Virus record (IMG/VR): IMGVR_UViG_3300050123_000043
Location: 1 to 64,000 of that record
Source of the DNA: a virus
Length of the DNA stretch: 64,000 nt
Direction: 5' to 3' (one strand)
Shown: in pieces, positions 13,474 through 19,651 of the stretch
Numbering within the stretch: the stretch's first letter is position 1
How the letters are laid out: every line of letters begins with the position of its first letter
Notes under the pieces: model-generated
Told to the model about the DNA's origin: nothing
Seen by the model: only the letters and a program-made list of their open reading frames with translations
Databases searched by the model: none
Made by a program: the position numbers and the translations under genes

Positions 13474-13555
13474 TAAGGGAGAAATGCGAGTTCGATTCTC
13501 GCTCTGTCGGCTTCGGCTGACGGATAGTCCAGTGGCTAAGACGCTCCCGTTTTTT
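13474..13555 (+). tRNA. Circularly permuted tRNA-like gene (3' half before 5' half)
   Basis: In order: anticodon-stem 3' strand GGGAG (13477-13481), variable AAAT, T-arm GCGAG-TTCGATT-CTCGC (13486-13502), acceptor 3' strand TCTGTCG (13503-13509), linker GC-TTCG-GC, acceptor 5' strand TGACGGA (13518-13524), TA, D-arm GTC...AGTGGCTAA...GAC (13527-13542), G26, anticodon-stem 5' strand CTCCC (13544-13548), then GTTTTTT. The two acceptor strands plus linker make a 9-bp stem capped by a UUCG tetraloop, and CTCCC/GGGAG pair perfectly. Every tRNA element is present but the gene is opened in the anticodon loop. Flanked without gaps by tRNA-Gly and tRNA-Glu. Confidence 0.7.
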
Positions 13556-13626
13556 GACGGGTTCTTATATTGGTAGTAATCTTGGCCTTCACCCAGGAAA
13601 AGACAGTTCGATTCTGTCACTCGTTA
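13556..13626 (+). tRNA. tRNA-Glu (TTC)
   Basis: Acceptor GACGGGT/ACTCGTT, anticodon stem CTTGG/CCAGG with loop CCTTCAC (C at 33 instead of U), T-stem GACAG/CTGTC with loop TTCGATT. The 5' end can also pair with CCCGT of the preceding gene. Confidence 0.75.
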
Positions 13627-13632
13627 CACTTT

Positions 13633-13707
13633 CGGAGATCGGTCCGGCCAGGAACGGATGTCGCCTTGTCACGGCGAAGACCGTGGGTTCAAATCCCACA
13701 TTTCCGG
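13633..13707 (+). tRNA. tRNA-Asp (GTC)
   Basis: Acceptor CGGAGAT/ATTTCCG with G73, D-stem GTCC/GGAT, anticodon stem TCGCC/GGCGA with loop TTGTCAC, T-stem GTGGG/CCCAC. A fully ordinary Asp tRNA, so the GTC class II gene upstream is not needed to decode Asp. Confidence 0.85.
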
Positions 13708-13721
13708 CAATCCAACTCTCA

Positions 13722-13797
13722 CGCCATAATTTTATGGCGCACCAGGAGAATGAATGAAGTACGACATAGGCCCCCGTAGGTCATTCACGGTGTTTTT
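13722..13797 (+). terminator. Hairpin followed by terminator of the first tRNA block
   Basis: CGCCATAA/TTATGGCG (13722-13739) is followed by a longer stem: CACC/GGTG, GAATGA/TCATTC and TACG/CGTA (13740-13792), then TTTTT. It probably ends the transcript that starts upstream of the class II tRNA. Confidence 0.6.
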
Positions 13798-13833
13798 AAC
13801 AATTTCACAAGGTTACGAAAAATTGTTTTCTAT

Positions 13834-13908
13834 ATTGGGATAATTCAGTCTGGTCAGAATGCCTGGCTTATATCCAGGTAGTCATTGGTTCAAATCCAAT
13901 TCCCAATA
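13834..13908 (+). tRNA. tRNA-Ile (TAT)
   Basis: Acceptor ATTGGGA/TCCCAAT, D-stem ATTC/GAAT, anticodon stem CCTGG/CCAGG with loop CTTATAT, T-stem ATTGG/CCAAT. Decodes AUA, a codon common in this AT-rich genome. Confidence 0.85.
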
Positions 13909-13923
13909 CCAGTTCGTACAAAG

Positions 13924-13948
13924 GCACGAATTATTAAAAGATTCGTGC
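13924..13948 (+). other. Inter-tRNA hairpin
   Basis: GCACGAAT/ATTCGTGC, a perfect 8-bp stem with a 9-base loop, between the two tRNA-Ile genes; no U-run. Confidence 0.7.
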
Positions 13949-13979
13949 AAATACACAATTTGCAAATTGCGAATTGCAC

Positions 13980-14053
13980 TGACCTATGGCGCAGTTTGGT
14001 AGCGCAGCACTCTGATAAGGTGAAGGTCCCTGGTTCAAATCCAGGTGGGTCAA
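13980..14053 (+). tRNA. tRNA-Ile (GAT)
   Basis: Acceptor TGACCTA/TGGGTCA, D-stem GCGC/GCGC, anticodon stem GCACT/GGTGA (first pair mismatched) with loop CTGATAA, T-stem CCTGG/CCAGG with loop TTCAAAT. Confidence 0.8.
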
Positions 14054-14056
14054 CTC

Positions 14057-14110
14057 TGTTCATATTTTTTCTCTGTTCACGGAAACGCGAACACAGAGAA
14101 AATGTGAACA
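14057..14110 (+). other. Long inter-tRNA hairpin
   Basis: TGTTCA/TGAACA at the base continues through a nearly complementary TCTCTG/CAGAGA-containing stem to a loop around ACGGAAACGC, about 20 pairs in total. Between tRNA-Ile(GAT) and tRNA-Ala. RNase III-type substrate by shape. Confidence 0.7.
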
Positions 14111-14114
14111 ACCT

Positions 14115-14188
14115 GGGGCCGCATGTTCCGTAGTGGCGAGTCTCACTTGCAATGAGACTGTGATAGGGTGCAACTCCCTTGGGTTCCA
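14115..14188 (+). tRNA. tRNA-Ala (TGC)
   Basis: Acceptor GGGGCCG/GGGTTCC (G-U pairs, last pair mismatched), anticodon stem TCTCA/TGAGA with loop CTTGCAA, T-loop TGCAACT (unusual for TTCRANY). Confidence 0.75.
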
Positions 14189-14205
14189 CTTATTTTTTTC
14201 CCAAA

Positions 14206-14237
14206 TTTGGAAATGTGAAAAATTTTCGCTATATTGA
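14206..14237 (+). promoter_or_regulatory. Promoter of the CPBP protease gene
   Basis: TTTGG (14206-14210) and TATATTGA (14230-14237) have the standard spacing; the -7 matches TAnnTTTG at six of eight positions with TTGA for TTTG. Confidence 0.5.
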
Positions 14238-14263
14238 AATCTTCACATCCAAATTTAAATAAT

Positions 14264-14755
14264 ATGTTAAAGTCCCTCCTAGACAATCCAGAGAAGACCT
14301 TTTTTGGCAAGCTTAGAAACATTGGTTTTGTATTTGCACTGGAATTAATTTACTTAAGTATCATTATTTTTTTATTAAAACAGTTCGATCCTTTTGATTT
14401 AGATAATTTTATACATTCATATAGTTTGCCACATGTAATAGACGCTAATGCTATCGGAATGGTTTTCTTTGCTTGCGTTTGGGCACCCATCTGGGAAGAA
14501 GCGGCTTTCAGGTATGCTCCTATTACGATTGCCAAGAACTTTGGACCCCAATATTTGCTCCCGGTTATAATTATTAGCAGCGTTTTATTTGGTTGGGGAC
14601 ATGGAGATGGGCCTATTAGCCTTCTTATACAGGGAGTTGGGGGATTCTTGTTTTCCCTTCTTTATATCAAAAACGGGTTTAGCTATAAATCTTCAGTAGC
14701 TGCCCACTTCCTTTGGAACGCCTTTCTCATGCTTGCGCTTCCAGTAATAGTTTAA
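14264..14755 (+). CDS. CPBP-family intramembrane metalloprotease
   Basis: Start taken at ATG 14264 (MLKSLLDNPEK); the longer frame would begin with TTG inside the promoter. The 163-residue, multi-helix protein holds the three Abi/CPBP (Rce1-like) motifs: PIWEEAAFRYAP (EExxxR), LFGWGHGDG (aromatic-xxxH) and AHFLWNAF (HxxxN). Family members cleave within membranes; in bacteria many act in bacteriocin self-immunity or prenyl-protein processing. A role in altering the host envelope is inference. It stands alone behind the first tRNA block with its own promoter. Confidence 0.85.
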   Translation: MLKSLLDNPEKTFFGKLRNIGFVFALELIYLSIIIFLLKQFDPFDLDNFIHSYSLPHVIDANAIGMVFFACVWAPIWEEAAFRYAPITIAKNFGPQYLLPVIIISSVLFGWGHGDGPISLLIQGVGGFLFSLLYIKNGFSYKSSVAAHFLWNAFLMLALPVIV

Positions 14756-14762
14756 AATTTAT

Positions 14763-14793
14763 TTTGTAATATCAATTCTTTTAAGTACTTTAG
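14763..14793 (+). promoter_or_regulatory. Probable promoter of the glycosylation cassette
   Basis: TTTG (14763-14766) and TACTTTAG (14786-14793, one mismatch to TAnnTTTG) are spaced 19 bases. The glycosyltransferase starts at 14812. Confidence 0.45.
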
Positions 14794-14811
14794 GGTCATA
14801 ATTTAGTTATT

Positions 14812-15588
14812 ATGGCCCTAATTGCTATGGCGGTATATTCCACTGAGGAGAACGGAAAAAATGAATATCTGGATAGAACTCTTCAATCATTAGAAGAGAC
14901 TGTAGATTTTACAAAACATCGTTTAATTCTATCTGTTAATGCTTACACAGCAGAAACTCTTTTGATTTTCAGGAAATTTAAAGGAATGTTTACTCTTATT
15001 TTTAATGATTATAATTTAGGAACCGCTGAAGCAATTAATCTTGCCTGGAAAGATCAATGGCCGAATGAGAATCTTATCAAGATGGACGATGATGTGATTT
15101 TTCACGCTAATGGATGGGTTGATCGCATGGAAGAAGCGATTCAGAGAGATCCAACGATAGGTCAATGTGGTCTAAAAAGAAGAGATTGTACAGAAACCCC
15201 CTGGAACCCCGATCCCTTTTATAAATCAAAACTTGAAATGCTTCCTCACTCTCCCGGTGAAAAGTGGATTGTGGTAGAAGAAGTATCCCACGTTATGGGG
15301 ACTTGCGTTATGCATTCCTCCGCACTACTTGACAAAGTAGGATACCTTTATCAACCAAAACTTTATGGCTTTGATGATTCGTTCATGAGTCTTCGGTCCC
15401 GGATCGCGGGATTTAGGAATGTATTTTTGCCTGGTATAGATATTGAACATATTGATAGAGGAGATACTGGGTTCCAAAAATGGAAAGAGAAACATGCTGG
15501 AGAGTGTTGGCAAGAATATATGCAAGTGGTAAGAGATTATACATCAGGTAAAAAAAGTGTTTATTATAATCCATTCGAAAATGAATGA
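14812..15588 (+). CDS. Family 2-type glycosyltransferase
   Basis: The 258-residue protein shows the GT-A layout: N-terminal strand MALIAMAVYSTEENGKNEYLDRTLQSLEE, NLGTAEAINLAW at the nucleotide-binding turn, and IKMDDDVIF as the metal-binding DxD motif (about residue 95). A later WIVVEEVSHVMGTCVMHSSALLDKVG and YGFDDSFMSLRSRIAGF fit the acceptor side of GT2 enzymes. Acceptor and sugar are unknown. Its stop overlaps the next start, so it heads a four- to five-gene cassette. Confidence 0.82.
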   Translation: MALIAMAVYSTEENGKNEYLDRTLQSLEETVDFTKHRLILSVNAYTAETLLIFRKFKGMFTLIFNDYNLGTAEAINLAWKDQWPNENLIKMDDDVIFHANGWVDRMEEAIQRDPTIGQCGLKRRDCTETPWNPDPFYKSKLEMLPHSPGEKWIVVEEVSHVMGTCVMHSSALLDKVGYLYQPKLYGFDDSFMSLRSRIAGFRNVFLPGIDIEHIDRGDTGFQKWKEKHAGECWQEYMQVVRDYTSGKKSVYYNPFENE

Positions 15589-16267
15589 TACAATAGTTCT
15601 TACTGCGATATATCATGAGTTTTGGGGAACGCATCACTTTAGAAAATCTGTTGAGAGGGTTGGTCTTGATGTCTATAATGTATTTCCTCCAGATGTTCCA
15701 TTTAAAGGAAATGGTTTTATTTATCAATACTTTTACAAAGCTTTTTTAGATCTTAAAGATAAATACAAAACAGTTATTTATTCGGATGGAGCAGATACAG
15801 TTTTTCAAAAAGCATTTGTACCACCAACCGATAGAATAATTTATTCTGTTGAAAAAGCAATATGGCCTCCTCTTCCGCATCTTAAAGATCTTTATGAAAA
15901 TTATTATAATAAACCTTGGCGTAGAAATGATTGGCCCTGGAAATATTTGAATGGTGGAAATTGGTGTGGTCCTGTTGATCTTCTAATTGAATTCTATGAA
16001 AGATACGGATTGAAAGATTTGACTGGAGATATAAATGGTCAGAAGGAACAAGCTGAAGCATTTATGAAAGCAGATGAAAATTTATTTCCTATTACCTTTG
16101 ATCTTCGTTGTGAATATTTTCAAACAACAGGTTTTGAAAACGTAGGGGATTTTAGTTTAGCAGAAGACAGAAAATCAATTATAAATAACTTAACAGGCAC
16201 CACCCCATGTGTCTTACACGGTAACGGTCGAACCGATATGGGTCCTATTTATGAACGCTGGAAATAA
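15581..16267 (+). CDS. PLOD-type glycosyltransferase-like protein
   Basis: Start placed at ATG 15581 (MNDTIVLTAIYHEFW), overlapping the upstream stop by 8 bases. The 228-residue protein has KTVIYSDGADTVFQ (DxxD-type metal/nucleotide site) and WKYLNGGNWCGPVDLLIEF, the NGG/NSG...G block of procollagen-lysine glycosyltransferase (PLOD)-like domains found in giant viruses and phages. Likely adds a hexose to a hydroxylated or saccharide acceptor. The neighbouring dioxygenase makes a hydroxylation and glycosylation pair conceivable, but that is inference. Confidence 0.65.
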   Translation: MNDTIVLTAIYHEFWGTHHFRKSVERVGLDVYNVFPPDVPFKGNGFIYQYFYKAFLDLKDKYKTVIYSDGADTVFQKAFVPPTDRIIYSVEKAIWPPLPHLKDLYENYYNKPWRRNDWPWKYLNGGNWCGPVDLLIEFYERYGLKDLTGDINGQKEQAEAFMKADENLFPITFDLRCEYFQTTGFENVGDFSLAEDRKSIINNLTGTTPCVLHGNGRTDMGPIYERWK

Positions 16268-16931
16268 ACCAAACATTGTTATCATCGGTGGTGGTAATCA
16301 TGCTCAGTATTGTATTGACATTATTGAAAGAGAAGGCAAGTACAATATCATAGGGATTATTGATTCAATCAAAAACCTTGGAGATGATGTATTCGGATAT
16401 AAGGTTATTGGAAAACAAGAACACGTAAATTCTCTTTCAGATACTTATGGTTTTACGGCAGGTATAATTACAGTAGGAGATAACTGGGCAAGATATAAAA
16501 TATATTCAGATATTATTGAAACTTATCCCTCATTTACATTTGTAAACGCAATTCATCCTTCAGTAATAATAGGCAATAATGTAAAGATAGGTAAAGGAGT
16601 AATAGCAATGGCGGGTGTAATATTTAATCCTGGAGCAAATATTGGAGATTTTACTTTCTTTGCAACAGGTGCTCAAGTGGAACATGATTGTTATATTGGA
16701 GATTTCGCAAGTATATCCGCAGGATCTGTTCTTGGTGGTCATGTTCATATAGGAGACTTTGCTGCTATTACTCTAGGAGTAACAATAGTTGATCGCGTTA
16801 CCATTGGAAAAAATACAGTAATTGGATCAGGATCTCTTGTAACAAAAGATATACCAGACAATGTTTTGGCTTATGGAAGTCCTGCGAAAATAATAAGAAC
16901 AAGAGAACCAGGCGAAAGATTTTTAAAATAA
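16251..16931 (+). CDS. NeuD/PglD-type sugar O-/N-acyltransferase
   Basis: Start set at ATG 16251 (MNAGNKPNIVIIGGGNHAQYCIDII), overlapping the previous gene by 17 bases. Residues 1-75 form a Rossmann-like nucleotide-sugar binding domain (IVIIGGGNHAQ). From about residue 98 on, hexapeptide repeats (VIIGNNVKIGKGVIAMAGVI, ANIGDFTFFATGAQVEHDCYIGDFA) make a left-handed beta-helix. The His in EHDC is the catalytic base in PglD-like enzymes. It would acetylate an amino-sugar used by the adjoining transferases. Confidence 0.85.
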   Translation: MNAGNKPNIVIIGGGNHAQYCIDIIEREGKYNIIGIIDSIKNLGDDVFGYKVIGKQEHVNSLSDTYGFTAGIITVGDNWARYKIYSDIIETYPSFTFVNAIHPSVIIGNNVKIGKGVIAMAGVIFNPGANIGDFTFFATGAQVEHDCYIGDFASISAGSVLGGHVHIGDFAAITLGVTIVDRVTIGKNTVIGSGSLVTKDIPDNVLAYGSPAKIIRTREPGERFLK

Positions 16932-16935
16932 TAAC

Positions 16936-17727
16936 ATGTCACCATCCCACGCAATAGAATTAAACCATAGAGGTTATACTATTATACCAAATTTGATACC
17001 GCCTATTATTGTTGATGGATTGAGATATGCGTTGAACTTTTCATTTGATAAACACAGACAGATACAAATTGATAATAATAATGATATAGTTACGGAAGGC
17101 GTTGCTCTACATGTTTTATTAGATAATAGAAGATTTATTGAATTCTTACAATATCTTATGTTTGATATTAAGTTGTATTCCTTTCTGGAAGAAAATTATT
17201 TTAAATCAAAATTCATATTGAATTCGATGAGTGGCTTGAATAACTTACCAAACCAACCAAACTTTTCGTCCATAGTTCACCGTGATTTGAGATTTTATAC
17301 TGGCGAAATACCAGTCATGATAAATGCCCTTGTGATGGTTGACGAATTCACTGAAGATAATGGTCCCACCTTGTTATTACCATATTCTCATATTGATTTC
17401 GAAGAAAAACCAACCAATGAATACTTTCGAAGAAGTTCAGTGAAAGCTCTCGGTGAAGCCGGTAGTGTTTTATTATTTAATGCAAACGTTTGGCACGCAT
17501 CTAGCTTAAATACTTCTCGTAACGGAAGAAGAGCATTACCAATAACATTCACTAAATCACTTATAAAGCAGTTATTGGATTATCCCAGGGCTTTAGGATA
17601 CGATAGAATGGAAAGCTTTAGCGAACCAATGCAACAGCTTCTTGGGTATCATGCCCGTGTACCAGCCAACTTAGATGAATGGTATCAACCTTTTGATAAA
17701 CGATTTTATAAAAAAAACCAAGATTAA
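16936..17727 (+). CDS. Phytanoyl-CoA dioxygenase-like Fe(II)/2-oxoglutarate oxygenase
   Basis: The 263-residue double-stranded beta-helix protein has the metal triad HRDLRF (HxD, about residue 115) and a distal His in NANVWHASSLNTSRNGRRAL, where the following Arg would bind 2-oxoglutarate. INALVMVDEFTEDNGPTLLLPYSH is the typical PhyH core. It hydroxylates an unknown small molecule or side chain. Position after two glycosyltransferases and an acyltransferase suggests glycan or modified-protein tailoring. Confidence 0.85.
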   Translation: MSPSHAIELNHRGYTIIPNLIPPIIVDGLRYALNFSFDKHRQIQIDNNNDIVTEGVALHVLLDNRRFIEFLQYLMFDIKLYSFLEENYFKSKFILNSMSGLNNLPNQPNFSSIVHRDLRFYTGEIPVMINALVMVDEFTEDNGPTLLLPYSHIDFEEKPTNEYFRRSSVKALGEAGSVLLFNANVWHASSLNTSRNGRRALPITFTKSLIKQLLDYPRALGYDRMESFSEPMQQLLGYHARVPANLDEWYQPFDKRFYKKNQD

Positions 17728-17737
17728 AATAAACCAT

Positions 17738-17983
17738 ATGCCAATATTAATTTCTCGAAAACAGAATATAGTTCGATCATATACTTTTGAACTTAATCCA
17801 ATAGAAACTCAAAAATTTGAAGATGAGATTTTGAGTAATTTTTGGGATGCAACCAAAATTCCTGAAGACGAAAGAGCAGAGTTCAAAGTAACGTATACTA
17901 TAGATTTTTATAAAAAACCAGTAGAAGAAGAACCCCAACCCCAGGATGGGTCACATATTATACTAGGATTACCTTCTATCTAA
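17738..17983 (+). CDS. Hypothetical protein, 81 residues
   Basis: Start at ATG 17738 (MPILISRKQNIVRSYTFELNPIETQ), avoiding the 53-base overlap of the longer frame. The sequence is acidic toward the C-terminus and ends HIILGLPSI. Not recognised; last gene of the glycosylation cassette. Confidence 0.6.
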   Translation: MPILISRKQNIVRSYTFELNPIETQKFEDEILSNFWDATKIPEDERAEFKVTYTIDFYKKPVEEEPQPQDGSHIILGLPSI

Positions 17984-17985
17984 TA

Positions 17986-18017
17986 TTTGGTAATTTCAAT
18001 TATTTTACATATATTTG
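17986..18017 (+). promoter_or_regulatory. Promoter TTTGG-N19-TATATTTG
   Basis: TTTGG (17986-17990) and TATATTTG (18010-18017) are a perfect consensus pair. A micro-ORF starts 4 bases later and a terminator follows at 18126, ahead of the second tRNA block. Confidence 0.75.
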
Positions 18018-18021
18018 TTTT

Positions 18022-18090
18022 ATGAAACATATCAATTCATATTATTCACTGAGTCTACTCTTATCGTCTTACGATACGGACCTGGGATAA
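18022..18090 (+). CDS. 22-residue micro-ORF behind a consensus promoter
   Basis: MKHINSYYSLSLLLSSYDTDLG lies directly at the predicted transcription start, so any message would be leaderless. Possibly a translated leader rather than a functional protein. Confidence 0.35.
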   Translation: MKHINSYYSLSLLLSSYDTDLG

Positions 18091-18125
18091 TATTGAATTA
18101 ACCGAACTGATTCGGAAAAGTTATT

Positions 18126-18154
18126 ACCCTGGGATTTTTATCCTGGGGTTTTTT
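18126..18154 (+). terminator. Rho-independent terminator
   Basis: ACCCTGGGAT (18126-18135) pairs with ATCCTGGGGT (18140-18149), including two G-U pairs, around TTTT, followed by TTTTT. Similar in sequence to the terminator at 11786. Confidence 0.75.
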
Positions 18155-18159
18155 GTTTT

Positions 18160-18233
18160 AGGGATGTGCTGCAATTGGTAGATAGCTACGCCTCAAAAGC
18201 GCATGTGTGTGGGTTCGAATCCCTCCTTCCCTA
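18160..18233 (+). tRNA. tRNA-Leu (CAA), short variable loop
   Basis: Acceptor AGGGATG/CTTCCCT (one mismatch), D-stem CTG/TAG, anticodon stem TACGC/GCGCA with loop CTCAAAA, T-loop TTCGAAT. The variable loop is only 5 bases (TGTGT), whereas bacterial Leu tRNAs are class II. Confidence 0.7.
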
Positions 18234-18235
18234 CT

Positions 18236-18256
18236 AAAAGCGTTACTAACGCTTTT
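18236..18256 (+). other. Inter-tRNA hairpin
   Basis: AAAAGCGTT-ACT-AACGCTTTT, a perfect 9-bp stem with a 3-base loop between two tRNA-Leu genes. The 3' strand ends TTTT, so weak termination is possible. Confidence 0.7.
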
Positions 18257-18262
18257 CAGTAT

Positions 18263-18342
18263 ACCTTCGTGACTTATACGAAATGGCACAGTTACCGGTC
18301 TTAGAAACCGGGTCCTTGTGGGTTCGACTCCCACCGAAGGTA
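18263..18342 (+). tRNA. tRNA-Leu (TAG), short variable loop
   Basis: Acceptor ACCTTCG/CGAAGGT, enlarged D-arm (about 23 bases), anticodon stem CCGGT/ACCGG with loop CTTAGAA, 6-base variable loop, T-stem GTGGG/CCCAC. Confidence 0.82.
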
Positions 18343-18379
18343 CAATGTTTCCCTTATTAATGAGGTAAACAATTTATAA

Positions 18380-18459
18380 CCCTCTGTGGCTTATAGAAAT
18401 AGGTACACTTAACCGACTTAAAATCGGAGCTTGTCATGGTTCGAATCCATGCAGGGGGA
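18380..18459 (+). tRNA. tRNA-Leu (TAA), short variable loop
   Basis: Acceptor CCCTCTG/CAGGGGG, enlarged D-arm like the neighbouring Leu gene, anticodon loop CTTAAAA on stem CCGA/TCGG, about 6-base variable loop, T-stem CATGG/CCATG. Confidence 0.8.
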
Positions 18460-18463
18460 CATA

Positions 18464-18552
18464 CGGAAGGCCCCAGTTGACTGAGGTACACGGTCCTGAA
18501 CACCGCTAGGAGGCTAATACCCTTGTAAGAGTTGGACTCTCTTGCTTTCCGC
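18464..18552 (+). tRNA. tRNA-Ser (TGA)
   Basis: Acceptor CGGAAGG/CTTTCCG, anticodon loop CCTGAAC on stem CGGT/ACCG, a roughly 20-base class II variable arm containing AGG...CCT, T-stem AAGAG/CTCTT. Confidence 0.8.
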
Positions 18553-18636
18553 TTTATATCTTTTAACATATAAAATCAGTAATATATTACCGATTATATC
18601 TAATAACGTATAATAAGGTAGAATATTTTGCAACAA

Positions 18637-18663
18637 TCGGCAATTTATTACCGATTTTGCCGA
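18637..18663 (+). other. Inter-tRNA hairpin
   Basis: TCGGCAA/TTGCCGA, a perfect 7-bp stem in the AT-rich gap between the two tRNA-Ser genes. The rest of the gap (18553-18636) shows only AT-rich weak palindromes (such as AGTAATATATTAC). Confidence 0.65.
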
Positions 18664-18669
18664 AAGTTT

Positions 18670-18753
18670 GGAAAGTTAATTAGCAAGAGCTAACCCTCCC
18701 CGCTAAGGAGTGGGACCGGGAAACTGGTTGTGGTTCGTGTCCACAACTTTCCG
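18670..18753 (+). tRNA. tRNA-Ser (GCT)
   Basis: Acceptor GGAAAGT/ACTTTCC with G73, anticodon loop CCGCTAA on stem CTCC/GGAG, long variable arm with ACC/GGT stem, T-stem TGTGG/CCACA. Confidence 0.85.
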
Positions 18754-18765
18754 CAAGAGGAAACA

Positions 18766-18797
18766 TTTGGAAGTTTCCTCTTTATTTCGTATGTTTG
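18766..18797 (+). promoter_or_regulatory. Promoter of the HNH gene
   Basis: TTTGG (18766-18770) and TATGTTTG (18790-18797) are a perfect pair; the ATG at 18802 is 4 bases later, so translation would be leaderless. A small inverted repeat GAGGAAAC/GTTTCCTC (about 18758-18780) overlaps the -33 box. Confidence 0.75.
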
Positions 18798-18801
18798 TAA
18801 A

Positions 18802-19248
18802 ATGAAAAAGATATGTTCAAAATGCAATATTGAAAAAGAAGTACAAGATTTCAATAAACGCACAAACAGTAAAGACGGATATGATCCAAGATGTAGAACT
18901 TGTACAAAAGAACGAGATGTTTTAAGATATACTAAAAATCCCAAACTTTTTAAAGAAAGGGCAAAAGTTAAAAACACTTTTATAAGAGATAGAAACAGAC
19001 AATTTTTAATTGAATATTTAATTGATAAATCATGTATTGATTGTGGAGAAACCGATGCTGTTGTATTGGAGTTCGATCATATAGAACCTTCAACAAAAAT
19101 TGATTGTATTTCAGAAATGATTCCACGATCAAGTATTGAAAATATTAAAACTGAATTAAATAAATGTGAAATAAGATGTGCAAATTGTCATAGAAGAAAA
19201 ACAGCTAAACAATTTGGCTGGAAAAGAAAACACCTGGAATTATGTTAA
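18802..19248 (+). CDS. HNH endonuclease (homing-type)
   Basis: Start at ATG 18802 fits the promoter; upstream in-frame codons cover the tRNA-Ser end. The 148-residue protein has an N-terminal zinc ribbon (CSKCNIEKEVQDF...CRTC) and a C-terminal HNH: LIDKSCIDCGETDAVVLEFDHI followed by CEIRCANCHRRKTAKQFG. Histidines in FDHI and NCHR are the expected metal-binding residues. Free-standing HNH genes of this type spread as homing endonucleases between phages. It sits inside the tRNA array, a common insertion site. Confidence 0.85.
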   Translation: MKKICSKCNIEKEVQDFNKRTNSKDGYDPRCRTCTKERDVLRYTKNPKLFKERAKVKNTFIRDRNRQFLIEYLIDKSCIDCGETDAVVLEFDHIEPSTKIDCISEMIPRSSIENIKTELNKCEIRCANCHRRKTAKQFGWKRKHLELC

Positions 19249-19272
19249 GATTAGATAAAACTTTACTCTTAT

Positions 19273-19343
19273 TGATTGAATACCAGGGCAGTAGGCACTG
19301 TCTGTAAAACAGAGGCACGTAGGTTCGAGTCCTACTCAGTCAA
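19273..19343 (+). tRNA. tRNA-Tyr (GTA), short variable loop
   Basis: Acceptor TGATTGA/TCAGTCA, anticodon stem CTGT/ACAG with loop CTGTAAA, variable loop about 6 bases, T-stem GTAGG/CCTAC with loop TTCGAGT. Bacterial Tyr tRNAs normally have a long variable arm. Confidence 0.8.
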
Positions 19344-19347
19344 CAAA

Positions 19348-19402
19348 TTATAACTGAATTTTGTTATAAATTTGGAAATTTGAAAAAGTATTATTAAGTT
19401 TG
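19348..19402 (+). promoter_or_regulatory. Operator copy plus promoter TTTGG-N19-TAAGTTTG
   Basis: A degenerate copy of the 22-bp palindrome (19348-19369; left half TTATAACTGAA, right half TTTTGTTATAA) abuts TTTGG (19371-19375). The -7 is TAAGTTTG (19395-19402). Same arrangement as at 11438-11493. Confidence 0.75.
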
Positions 19403-19413
19403 CAGTTAAGATT

Positions 19414-19506
19414 ATGAAACAGACTATCAACACGCGATTTTTTTGGCATCAACCGACCCCTCAAGGTCCAAGGGCTAAAGTTATGCGTGATACAGATATA
19501 GGTTAA
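19414..19506 (+). CDS. 30-residue micro-ORF
   Basis: MKQTINTRFFWHQPTPQGPRAK... lies between the promoter at 19371 and the terminator at 19535. Basic and proline-containing; no family. Could be a leader peptide. Confidence 0.4.
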   Translation: MKQTINTRFFWHQPTPQGPRAKVMRDTDIG

Positions 19507-19534
19507 ATAATCTCTTTTCTGCTTGCAACTTTTC

Positions 19535-19566
19535 AACCCTTGATTTTTCTAAACCGAGGGTTTTTT
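19535..19566 (+). terminator. Rho-independent terminator
   Basis: AACCCTTG (19535-19542) pairs with CGAGGGTT (19555-19562), followed by a T-run. tRNA-Pro starts 5 bases later. Confidence 0.75.
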
Positions 19567-19570
19567 ATTT

Positions 19571-19646
19571 CTAGTAATGGAGGAGTCCGGCCATCCTCGC
19601 GTGCCCTGGAAGCATGAGAACCCAGGTTCAAATCCTGGTTACTAGA
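19571..19646 (+). tRNA. tRNA-Pro (TGG)
   Basis: Acceptor CTAGTAA/TTACTAG, anticodon stem CGTGC/GCATG with loop CCTGGAA, T-stem CCAGG/CCTGG with loop TTCAAAT. Confidence 0.85.
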
Positions 19647-19651
19647 CAAAT

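Noticed and set aside
13342-14189. Several 60-100-codon ORFs on both strands in the tRNA array
   Set aside because: They read through tRNA genes, giving typical artefacts such as NPTFPAIQ and GFEPGTF-like strings.
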